The position numbers and the translations under genes are program-made. DNA of 64,000 bases from JARRNE01 sp963824085 (GTDB lineage: Bacteria > Pseudomonadota > Gammaproteobacteria > Chromatiales > Chromatiaceae): positions 124,001 through 188,000 of the forward strand of contig CAWGNT010000017.1 of assembly GCA_963824085.1 (NCBI GenBank). Direction: 5' to 3'. This document shows positions 1 through 7,326 of the stretch, one piece after another. The notes beneath the pieces are model-generated. The model searched no databases. It was given only the letters and a program-made list of their open reading frames with translations, and was not told where the DNA came from. Numbering within the stretch: position 1 is the stretch's first letter; each line of letters starts with the position of its first letter.

Positions 1-1206
1 ATGACGCCCGACCAGGTGATCGAGCAGGCGGTAGAGGCCGTCAAGCGCGCCCGCAAGTACACGGATGACGTGGAGTTCTCTCCGGAAGACGCCGGCCGTT
101 CCGACATCGACTTCCTGTGTCGGGTGCTCGAGGCGGTGATCGACGCGGGTGCCTCGACCCTAAACATCCCCGACACGGTGGGTTACAGCATTCCGTATCA
201 GTTCGGCGACCTCATCCACACCCTGATCGAGCGCGTGCCGAATTCGGACAAGGCGGTCTTCTCGGTCCACTGCCACAACGATCTCGGACTCGCCGTCGCC
301 AACTCGCTGGCCGCTGTGCGCAACGGTGCGCGCCAAGTGGAGTGCACCATCAACGGTCTCGGTGAGCGGGCCGGCAACGCGGCCCTGGAAGAGATCGTCA
401 TGGCGGTGCGCACGCGCCAGGACCATTTCCCCTGCGACACGCGGCTCGATACTACCCAAATCGTCACCTGCTCGCGTCTCGTCTCGGGGATCACCGGCTT
501 TCCGGTCCAGCCCAATAAGGCGATCGTGGGCGCCAATGCGTTCGCCCACGAGTCCGGGATCCACCAGGATGGCGTCCTCAAGAGCCGCGAGACCTACGAG
601 ATTATGCGCGCCGAAGATGTGGGCTGGACGCAGAACCGAATGGTGCTCGGCAAGCACTCCGGCCGTAACGCCTTCCGTACCCGCTTGGCGGAGCTTGGAG
701 TCATCTTCGCGTCGGAGGAGGAGCTCAACGCCACCTTCTCTCGCTTCAAGGACCTCGCAGACAAGAAGCATGAGATCTTCGACGAGGATCTCCAGGCCCT
801 GGTCACCGATGCCCTGGAGACGGCGAAGGAACGGATCAAGCTGATCTCGATGCGCGTCTGCTCGGAGACCGGGGAGATCCCTCGTGCGGACCTCGTGCTT
901 GCTGTGGACGGCGAGGAGGAGCCGGGCACGGCAATCGGCGGGGGGCCCGTGGATGCCACCTTCAAGGCCATCGAGTCGATCGTCAACAGCGGAACCGTCC
1001 TGAAGCTCTACTCGGTAAACGCCATTACCAGCGGTACCGATGCCCAGGGCGAGGTCACAGTGCGGCTGGAGCGGGGCGGGCGGATCGTCAACGGCCAGGG
1101 CGCGGATACCGATATCGTCATCGCCTCGGCCAAGGCATACATCAACGCCTGCAACAAGATCCTCGAGGCCCGCGAGCGCGCGCACCCACAAACCGGCGAC
1201 GTCTAG
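1..1206 (+). CDS. leuA: 2-isopropylmalate synthase, 3' part
   Basis: This is the C-terminal 401 residues of LeuA, which condenses acetyl-CoA with 2-oxoisovalerate in the first committed step of leucine synthesis. The frame is open at the window edge, and comparison with E. coli LeuA suggests that roughly the first 110-120 residues lie upstream, so the ATG at base 1 is probably internal. The end of the catalytic TIM barrel is visible, including the metal-binding HCH at about residues 90-92, followed by SGIHQDG near residue 190. The leucine-sensing regulatory domain follows from about residue 270, with GGGPVDA and TDIVIASAKAY. The uracil-DNA glycosylase gene starts 9 bases after the stop. Confidence 0.96.
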   Translation: MTPDQVIEQAVEAVKRARKYTDDVEFSPEDAGRSDIDFLCRVLEAVIDAGASTLNIPDTVGYSIPYQFGDLIHTLIERVPNSDKAVFSVHCHNDLGLAVANSLAAVRNGARQVECTINGLGERAGNAALEEIVMAVRTRQDHFPCDTRLDTTQIVTCSRLVSGITGFPVQPNKAIVGANAFAHESGIHQDGVLKSRETYEIMRAEDVGWTQNRMVLGKHSGRNAFRTRLAELGVIFASEEELNATFSRFKDLADKKHEIFDEDLQALVTDALETAKERIKLISMRVCSETGEIPRADLVLAVDGEEEPGTAIGGGPVDATFKAIESIVNSGTVLKLYSVNAITSGTDAQGEVTVRLERGGRIVNGQGADTDIVIASAKAYINACNKILEARERAHPQTGDV

Positions 1207-1215
1207 CCGTCTCCA

Positions 1216-2037
1216 ATGGACCGGGACCTTCACCGCCGTTATCTCGACGCCATGGGTGTCCATGTCTGGCGGCTGCGGTCGGAGCCGCCCACCGGGGCGG
1301 CCGAAGTCTCCGGCGAACCGGGGCAGGAGCCCGCGGTGCCAAGCGATCATGAGGGTGCCTCGACCTTTCCGGCAAGCGCCGCGGCGGAAACATATCTCGG
1401 TACCGATCGCAAGACGCGGGGGCCAAGCAGGGAGCTCGGCCGTGACGCCATCGGCGCGATGGACTGGGAAGGTCTGCGAACGGCGGTGGCGGCGTGCCGC
1501 GCTTGCCGCCTATCCGAGACCAGGACGCAGACGGTCTTCGGCGTCGGCGATCGAGGGGCGGATCTCATGATCATCGGCGAGGCCCCGGGCGCCGATGAGG
1601 ACCGGCAGGGGGAGCCTTTCGTCGGCCGGGCAGGGCAGCTTCTCAACCTGATGCTCGCGGCCATTGGGCTAGGTCGCAAGCAAGTCTACATCGCGAACAT
1701 TCTCAAGTGCCGCCCACCGGGAAACCGCGACCCAAAGCCGGAGGAGACCGTGCGCTGCGAGCCTTTCCTCATGCGGCAGATCGCCCTGCTGCGCCCGCGG
1801 GTGCTGTTGTCGGTCGGCCGGATCTCCGCCCAGAATCTGCTCCGAACCGACGCCCCTATCGGCAGCCTGCGTGGAAGGTGGTTTGAATTCGGCCCCGACA
1901 AGACCCCGCTGAGGGTGACCTACCACCCCGCCTATCTGCTGCGATCGCCCGACCAGAAGGGTCGCGCTTGGGAGGACCTGGTGGAGGTGGCACGCCGCCT
2001 GGGCCCAACCTCGGCGCGGACCTCGGCTGGTAGTTGA
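1216..2037 (+). CDS. family 4 uracil-DNA glycosylase (Fe-S)
   Basis: This 273-residue protein belongs to the thermostable-type (family 4) uracil-DNA glycosylases, which remove uracil from DNA and carry a [4Fe-4S] cluster. Four cysteines fit the cluster ligands: CRAC near residue 94, one in ILKCRPP and one in RCEPF. The uracil pocket motif GEAPG lies near residue 117, followed by EPFVGRAGQLL, and the C-terminal motif TYHPAYLLR is present. The first 80 or so residues form a variable, low-complexity extension typical of the longer proteobacterial members. The ATG lies 9 bases after the leuA stop, which suggests co-transcription. Confidence 0.93.
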   Translation: MDRDLHRRYLDAMGVHVWRLRSEPPTGAAEVSGEPGQEPAVPSDHEGASTFPASAAAETYLGTDRKTRGPSRELGRDAIGAMDWEGLRTAVAACRACRLSETRTQTVFGVGDRGADLMIIGEAPGADEDRQGEPFVGRAGQLLNLMLAAIGLGRKQVYIANILKCRPPGNRDPKPEETVRCEPFLMRQIALLRPRVLLSVGRISAQNLLRTDAPIGSLRGRWFEFGPDKTPLRVTYHPAYLLRSPDQKGRAWEDLVEVARRLGPTSARTSAGS

Positions 2038-2120
2038 CCGGGTTTTCCCGCAGCGCCTGTCTCGACCGCCACGGCATCGATGCGGCTATTAGATTTAATT
2101 GTTCGATAGCTAAATATTAT

Positions 2121-2149
2121 TTCACAAAATAAGAAAATACTAATATTAT
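2121..2149 (+). promoter_or_regulatory. predicted sigma-70 promoter of the sulfur globule protein gene
   Basis: TTCACA (2121-2126) and TATTAT (2144-2149) are 17 bases apart inside a strongly AT-rich island (about 2085-2152) in otherwise GC-rich DNA. Two copies of GTCGGCGC (2157-2164 and 2166-2173) follow, where transcription would begin, and may form part of the leader. The promoter is predicted by eye only. Confidence 0.55.
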
Positions 2150-2212
2150 AGCCACCGTCGGCGCTGTCGGCGCCTTCGCTTGCTGCATCAGAGATACTAC
2201 AGGAGAAATCGA

Positions 2213-2575
2213 ATGAAGAAGCTTGCTACCGCTGCGGCGATTGCCGCTCTGCTTGGTGTGTCAGCCACTGCGAGTGCTTGGTGGGGTGGTGGTCCTTGGG
2301 GCGGCGGCCCTGGGTACGGCTCCGGCGCTAACGATTGGTGGAACGACATGATGGGTGACGGCTACGGCGACTTCAACATGAGCATGTCCGGTGGCGGACG
2401 TGGTTGGGGTCGCGGTTACAACCGCTACCGCGACTATTACGGCTACGGCCCGTACGGTTGGGGTGGCCCGTGGGGAGGCTACGGTGCTCCTTACTACGGT
2501 GGTGGCTACCCTTATGCCGCCCCGTACGCCGCCCCTGTTGCGCCTGCCGCTCCGGCCCAAACCGAAACCAAGTAA
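2213..2575 (+). CDS. sulfur globule protein (CV1/CV2-like)
   Basis: This 120-residue protein has a cleavable signal peptide (residues 1-22, ending ATASA) and a mature part dominated by Gly, Tyr, Trp and Pro. It includes GDFNMSMSG at about residues 54-62, a block I recognise from sulfur globule envelope proteins of purple sulfur bacteria such as Allochromatium CV1. Those proteins coat periplasmic sulfur droplets formed during sulfide or thiosulfate oxidation. The tail is Ala/Pro-rich. I chose the ATG at 2213 because AGGAG lies 8 bases upstream and it begins the signal peptide. The gene stands alone with its own AT-rich promoter. Another exported Gly/Tyr-rich structural protein is the alternative, but the conserved block makes that less likely. 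Confidence 0.82.
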   Translation: MKKLATAAAIAALLGVSATASAWWGGGPWGGGPGYGSGANDWWNDMMGDGYGDFNMSMSGGGRGWGRGYNRYRDYYGYGPYGWGGPWGGYGAPYYGGGYPYAAPYAAPVAPAAPAQTETK

Positions 2576-2784
2576 GGGCCTAGTCCCTACTCCAGGAAGC
2601 TGCATTGCACAAGGACGTGCAGTTCCCCCTCCGATCCCCCCAAAGGATCGTCATCCGTACCCGCACTTTCTACGGTCGCCAATTTCTCCCTTCCCGTCAG
2701 GCGTCATCGCAACCTCTCGTCTGAGCAGGCGGTAACAGCCGCGCGCTTGTCCTCACCTTTGGCGCTCTGTCTCGCCGGCCCAGC

Positions 2785-3981
2785 TCATTTGGGAGGCGTA
2801 GCCGTGGCTGCATGGTGACCCTCCGCTGCGGTACGCTGGCGTACGACCTCCAGCAGCAGCTGCTCGAAGACTTCCAGGACGCGCTCCCAGCTGAGCTCCC
2901 GCGTGGTGAGTCGAGCCTGCTCCCCAAGCGAGCGGAGCTTGGGCCGATCGCGTGCTGCCTCAACCGCCCTACGCACAAAGGAGGCACGGTCAGCAGACCT
3001 CACGGTGATCCCGTTCTCTCGATTGCGGATGTGCGAGCCGGCGGCGGCGTAGTCGAATGCAATGACGGGGAGCCCGCTCGCCATCGCCTCCGGAACGACG
3101 TTACCGAAGGTCTCGGTAAGGCTCGGAAAGACAAACAGGTCACAACTTGCGTAATGCTCCGCCAGTTCCACCCCGGTCTTGGTGCCGGTGAACCTGAATT
3201 GCGGATGGGTCTTGCGTAGGCGCGGAAGCTCCGGACCGTCCCCCACCAACACGAATCGCGCGGATGGTGCTTCTGAGCAGATTCCTTCGAACGCCTCGAC
3301 CGCGAGCCCGATATTCTTCTCAGAGGCCAACCGGCCCACATAGAGGACGGCGAGGTCGGTCTCAGTGCAGCCCCAGGCACGGCGCAGACCCGCATTGCGC
3401 CGCTGGGGAGAAAAGAGGTGTGTGTCCACGCCGCGGCTAAAGACGTGGACCCCATGGAACCCACGCGCCGTAAGCTCGTCACGCAGCTCCGCGGTGGGAA
3501 CCAGGGTCGCGTCAGAGCGGTTATGGAAACGCCGCAATGCGCGCATGATCTGGTGCCGCAGCGCCCCGAGCCCATAGTGGCGGCTGTAGTGATGGAACTG
3601 GGTGTGAAAGCCGGTGATCGCCGGCACGTCCAGTGATCGGGCCGCTCTGAGCGCGGCGTGACCTAATGGCCCCTGTGTGGCGATATAGCAGATTTCCGGC
3701 CGGCGCTCTCGCCAGATACGGCGCAGCCGCCAGTACACCGGCAGGCCGAAACGGAGCTCGGGGTATCCCGGAATAGGAAGACCGGGGACGAGCATCACCC
3801 GGTGACCAGGCATGGGAGCGTCTCTTGGTTGTCGCGGGCGGACGAGATCGACCTGATGGTCGCGGACCTCAAGCCCAACGACCAGATGCCCCATGGTATT
3901 GGCGACGCCGTTGATCTCCGGAGGGTAGGTCTCCGTGATCACTGCGACCCGAAGGTGCTTGCATGAGGACTCTAGACTCAT
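2785..3981 (-). CDS. GT4-family glycosyltransferase
   Basis: This 398-residue GT-B retaining glycosyltransferase (family GT4) starts with the donor-fold strand RVAVITETYPPEINGVA. It carries the acceptor-side histidine region FHTQFHHYSRHYG, the linker SRGVDTHLFSP, and the nucleotide-sugar site FPSLTETFGNVVPEAMASG with the paired glutamates of the EX7E motif. Relatives include SqdX-like and mannosyl- or glucuronosyl-transferases acting on lipids. The ATG lies 12 bases after the acyltransferase stop, so it closes a three-gene operon with olsB and olsA. That context suggests a lipid acceptor, but neither sugar nor acceptor can be read from sequence alone. Confidence 0.85.
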   Translation of the reverse strand: MSLESSCKHLRVAVITETYPPEINGVANTMGHLVVGLEVRDHQVDLVRPRQPRDAPMPGHRVMLVPGLPIPGYPELRFGLPVYWRLRRIWRERRPEICYIATQGPLGHAALRAARSLDVPAITGFHTQFHHYSRHYGLGALRHQIMRALRRFHNRSDATLVPTAELRDELTARGFHGVHVFSRGVDTHLFSPQRRNAGLRRAWGCTETDLAVLYVGRLASEKNIGLAVEAFEGICSEAPSARFVLVGDGPELPRLRKTHPQFRFTGTKTGVELAEHYASCDLFVFPSLTETFGNVVPEAMASGLPVIAFDYAAAGSHIRNRENGITVRSADRASFVRRAVEAARDRPKLRSLGEQARLTTRELSWERVLEVFEQLLLEVVRQRTAAEGHHAATATPPK

Positions 3982-3993
3982 CGAGCACCCTGG

Positions 3994-4812
3994 TCAGCTC
4001 GTCTCGCCAACCGGGGTGCTGGGCGCAAGGGCCGAGTCGACCGACTGCACTAGGCCGAGGGCCGAGGGAATCCTGCTGGCAGGACCAAGCTCAAGTGCGT
4101 CCGCGATCATCGAGCGACAGCGTCCCGCGATGCGGCGTCGATCGAGGTCGCCTGCCTGAAAGGGCGGGAGCAGCATGAGTCCGGCCTCGAGTTGGGGGTG
4201 TCTCAGCAAGCGCAACAGATGCGAGACCAGGTCATCCTCGCCGACGAAGGGGGCCACCCGGTCTGGGTCACCCTGTCGGCCGTAGCGCAGGGCAACGGGC
4301 TGGATCCACACCCGCGGCTGTGCGGCCGCGGCGAACAGTCGGGCGTGGAAGCGGTTTATCGTCCTGCCGTCGGTGGTCGTGCCTTCCGGGAAGATCGCGA
4401 CCCGCCCGTCCCGGCGGATGCGCTCCCCGATCTGCTCGACCAGCTCGTTGGCCTGGTTGCCTCCCCTCTCTATGAACAGAGTCCCCGCGGTCTCTGCCAT
4501 CCAACCGATCAGGGGCCACCCTCGGACCTCTGCCTTCGACAGGAAGCCGATCTCTCCCTGGGCACCGAGGACAGGGACGTCCAGCCAGGAGACATGGTTC
4601 GCCACGAGAAGCGCATTGTCGGCGAGGCCGCCCGTAACGCTGATGCGCAGACCGAGCGCCCGGCAGAGCCGTGAGCACCACCACCGAACGACGGCGGGCA
4701 CCCATCTCGGGCGCCCACCGAGGTGACCAGCGACGGCGTCCGCGATGCCGGCGCCGGTCAACAGGTGCGCGATGACGCGTAGGGCGCCCCCCAGGGTCCT
4801 CACGACCTGCAT
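3994..4812 (-). CDS. olsA: 1-acyl-glycerol-3-phosphate / lyso-ornithine lipid acyltransferase
   Basis: This 272-residue PlsC-family membrane acyltransferase shows the catalytic HX4D motif in NHVSWLD near residue 71 and the phosphate- or acceptor-binding FPEGTTTDG near residue 145. A hydrophobic N-terminal segment precedes the motif. It starts 5 bases after the olsB stop and is followed 12 bases later by the glycosyltransferase. In organisms with adjacent olsB, the PlsC-like partner is usually OlsA, which adds the second acyl chain to lyso-ornithine lipid. I use that name because of the context. A general phosphatidic-acid-forming PlsC remains possible. Confidence 0.8.
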   Translation of the reverse strand: MQVVRTLGGALRVIAHLLTGAGIADAVAGHLGGRPRWVPAVVRWWCSRLCRALGLRISVTGGLADNALLVANHVSWLDVPVLGAQGEIGFLSKAEVRGWPLIGWMAETAGTLFIERGGNQANELVEQIGERIRRDGRVAIFPEGTTTDGRTINRFHARLFAAAAQPRVWIQPVALRYGRQGDPDRVAPFVGEDDLVSHLLRLLRHPQLEAGLMLLPPFQAGDLDRRRIAGRCRSMIADALELGPASRIPSALGLVQSVDSALAPSTPVGETS

Positions 4813-4817
4813 CGGCC

Positions 4818-5585
4818 TCAGGGTTCCAGGGCGCGCTCGAGGAAGTGTCGGGAGTAAACGGGATTGAGCTCGTCGACATTAAGGAGCATCAAGACGTCGG
4901 CGACCCCGAAGGCCGGGTCACGACATGGCTCTCCGCACACCTTGGCCCCTAGGCGCACATAGGCTTTGAGGAGCGCCGGGAGGGGCGCGTCGAGAACGTT
5001 GTCCGGGACACCGCTTGTCAGCAACGGAACCCTAGGGGTGACGCGAATCCCGGGGTCGGCCATCGCCTGGCGGCGCAGGCGGTTCATGATGGCCGCTGCC
5101 TGCATGTCCTGATCACCGAGCGGCACGCTTGCGCAGCCGAAGAGGCAGTCGAAACCGTGCAGCTGAATAAAGCCCGCGAGGCCAGACCAGAGGACGGCAA
5201 TGCCCGCGCCTTGGCGGTAGTCCACGTCGATGCAGGTGCGCCCGATCTCCAACTTGCACCGGGGCAAGGCGGCAACCGATGTTAAGTCGAACTTGCCGTC
5301 GGAGTAGAAACACCCCATGTGTCTGGCGTTCTCGTCGGTGAGGATGCGGGTGCAGCCGACAACCCGATCGCTCTTGGCCTCGCGCACCAGCAGGTGCTGA
5401 CAATAGGCGTCGAAGTCATCCACATCCAGATTTCCCCGGCTGGGTCTGAGCTTGGCGCCCATCTCCTCGCCGAACACCCTGTGGCGAAGGTCCTGAGCCT
5501 CACGCACGCTCCGCTCGTCGGATGCAAGCTCGACGTAGAGGCGATTTCCCCGTCTAACGGGCAACGCTGATGCGGTCGCTCCCAT
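4818..5585 (-). CDS. olsB: L-ornithine N-alpha-acyltransferase (OlsB-like)
   Basis: This 255-residue GNAT-superfamily protein of the OlsB/hemolysin-like type transfers a 3-hydroxyacyl chain from acyl-ACP to ornithine, the first step to phosphorus-free ornithine lipids. Typical family blocks are visible: LRHRVFGEEMGA near residue 33, DVDDFDAYCQHLLV near 54, GRTCIDVDYRQGAGI near 114 and LFGCASV near 148. The ATG at 5585 opens the operon olsB-olsA-GT4. Upstream, 5586-5878 holds no convincing gene. In known systems ornithine lipids rise under phosphate limitation, but I see no clear Pho box here. Confidence 0.85.
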   Translation of the reverse strand: MGATASALPVRRGNRLYVELASDERSVREAQDLRHRVFGEEMGAKLRPSRGNLDVDDFDAYCQHLLVREAKSDRVVGCTRILTDENARHMGCFYSDGKFDLTSVAALPRCKLEIGRTCIDVDYRQGAGIAVLWSGLAGFIQLHGFDCLFGCASVPLGDQDMQAAAIMNRLRRQAMADPGIRVTPRVPLLTSGVPDNVLDAPLPALLKAYVRLGAKVCGEPCRDPAFGVADVLMLLNVDELNPVYSRHFLERALEP

Positions 5586-5878
5586 TCATCAACCCCTGCA
5601 ATGGTCAAGAGTGATGAAAACGATACGCCGAGTCTGTTGCGGGCTCGTGTGGGAACGATTACGGCGTGATGACGGCAGATCCGCCGGGTGTCTTTATCTT
5701 CGTCTCCGAGCGCAGGGCAAGGCGCCCCGCCACTTTCGGTGCCAGCAAGAGGCTGGAAATGAAGGCGCCCGAAAATCACGCTTTCCGGGTGTCGTGCGCT
5801 TGGCGATCCAGGACGGATTTGTTCACCGATTCCGTAGAGAACGACGTGTGCTGCCTCAGTCCAGACCCGGCGGCTCGT

Positions 5879-6547
5879 TCAGTCAGCGTCGCTGCCGCGC
5901 AGTGAGATGATGGACCAACCGTGGCCGGTGGCGTGGCGTGCCAGCTCCGCATCCGGATCTACGGCGACCGGGTGGTCGACGCGCTCCAGGAGCGGTATGT
6001 CGTTGTGGGAGTCGCTGTAGAAGGTGCTCCCCGTGAGGTCTCGGCGCGACCGGACGAGCCACTCTTCCAGGCGCTTGACTTTACCCGCCTGAAACGACGG
6101 AATGCCGAGCACGTCCCCCGTATACCGGCCCTCGATCTGCTCCGGAATGGTGGCGATGAGGTTGGGTACCCCGAATCGCTGCGCGATGGGCGCCGTCACG
6201 AACTCGTTCGTGGCCGTGACGATCAGGAGCGTGTCGCCCGCCGAACGGTGTCGCTCCACGAGCTCTCGTGCGCGGGGAAGGATGATCGGCTCGATCTTCT
6301 CCGCTAAGAAGTCGCTGCGCCAGCGCAGCAGGTCCTGGCGGCGGTTGTCCCGCAAGGGCCTGAGCGAGAAGCGCAGGAACTGGAAGATGTCCAGGCGTCC
6401 TTCACGATAATCGCGGTAGAAGCGCTCGTTGAGGCGCTCGTACTCCTCTCTGTCGACGATCCCCCGGTCAGCCAGGTAGATGCCCCACAGATAGTCGGAG
6501 TCGCCCCCGAGCAGCGTGTTGTCGAGATCGAAGATCGCAAGCGGCAA
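5879..6547 (-). CDS. HAD-IB family hydrolase (SerB-like phosphatase)
   Basis: This 222-residue HAD-superfamily subfamily IB protein resembles phosphoserine phosphatase and CicA. Motif I is FDLDNTLL (residues 5-12), with both aspartates. Motif II is IVTATNEF near residue 109, the conserved lysine is in QAGKVKRL, and motif III is YSDSHNDIPLL near residue 177. The apparent start is TTG at 6547. Family members hydrolyse small phosphomonoesters, and the substrate cannot be assigned. The gene lies upstream of the ornithine-lipid operon on the same strand, separated by 293 bases without a gene, and diverges from rppH. Confidence 0.88.
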   Translation of the reverse strand: MPLAIFDLDNTLLGGDSDYLWGIYLADRGIVDREEYERLNERFYRDYREGRLDIFQFLRFSLRPLRDNRRQDLLRWRSDFLAEKIEPIILPRARELVERHRSAGDTLLIVTATNEFVTAPIAQRFGVPNLIATIPEQIEGRYTGDVLGIPSFQAGKVKRLEEWLVRSRRDLTGSTFYSDSHNDIPLLERVDHPVAVDPDAELARHATGHGWSIISLRGSDAD

Positions 6548-6714
6548 GTCGTTACCTCAGGTGGTGTCGGATCGCACGCGCGGGCCAGCGCCGATCAGCT
6601 CGCGTAAATAGACGGAAAGTCGCTGATTTGGCAAAAGGTTAAGGATGGTGCGGGTTGCCCAGCTCAGGGCGGTTATGGAAAAATGCACCAATATACATCC
6701 GTGAGCATGTCACC

Positions 6715-7254
6715 TTGATCGACCCGGACGGTTTCAGGCCAAATGTTGGCATCATACTGACCAACAACGAGCGCCGTCTCTTCTGGGGCAGGCGGGTGGG
6801 TCAAAACGCCTGGCAGTTTCCCCAGGGGGGCATCAAGTCAGACGAAACCCCGCTGGAGGCAATGTTTCGGGAGCTTGAGGAAGAGGTCGGTCTTCTATCC
6901 CATCAGGTCACAGTGCTGGGCTGTACCAGGCGGTGGCTCCGCTACCGGCTCCCCAAGCGCTTCATCCGTCGCCATTGCGGACCTATCTGCATCGGGCAGA
7001 AGCAAGTGTGGTTCATGCTCCGCGTGGACTGCGCGGAAGACGCCTTTTGTCTCGACAAGTCTCCAAAGCCAGAATTCGACGCCTGGCGGTGGGTACTGTA
7101 CTGGCAACCGCTGCGTGAGGTGGTGTACTTCAAGCGGCAGGTCTATCAGCAGGCGCTGGAGGAGCTGGCCCCCTTGCTGTACCCGGACGGTGTGCCGTCC
7201 CCGCATGTAGCCCCAACCGGTCAGCCCCGGTTGCTGCGTCAGAAGCACCGCTGA
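6715..7254 (+). CDS. rppH: RNA pyrophosphohydrolase
   Basis: RppH is a Nudix hydrolase that converts 5'-triphosphate mRNA ends to monophosphates and so triggers RNase E decay. The family's opening block, IDPDGFRPNVGI, follows a TTG at 6715, which I take as the start (179 residues) because E. coli RppH begins MIDDDGYRPNVGI. A longer TTG start at 6655 would add 20 unconserved residues. The Nudix box is visible as GGIKSDETPLEAMFRELEEE. The family blocks WLRYRLPKR and CIGQKQVWF, and PEFDAWRWV, are intact. ptsP follows, a pairing shared with E. coli. Confidence 0.94.
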   Translation: MIDPDGFRPNVGIILTNNERRLFWGRRVGQNAWQFPQGGIKSDETPLEAMFRELEEEVGLLSHQVTVLGCTRRWLRYRLPKRFIRRHCGPICIGQKQVWFMLRVDCAEDAFCLDKSPKPEFDAWRWVLYWQPLREVVYFKRQVYQQALEELAPLLYPDGVPSPHVAPTGQPRLLRQKHR

Positions 7255-7326
7255 ATACGCGGCCGCGCAGTCGCTAAGCTCCGCCGCCCCGGCTGTGTGA
7301 TCGTTAAGGCCTGGTGAACCCTGTCC

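Noticed and set aside
160..1350. Long minus-strand frame opposite leuA and the glycosylase gene
   Set aside because: It is a by-product of high GC at third codon positions. The plus strand encodes clear family proteins and the minus frame has no recognisable domain.
5611..5910. 99-codon frame between olsB and the HAD gene
   Set aside because: It overlaps the end of the HAD gene, lacks a ribosome site and is rich in Arg/Gly with no domain. I treat 5586-5878 as non-coding.
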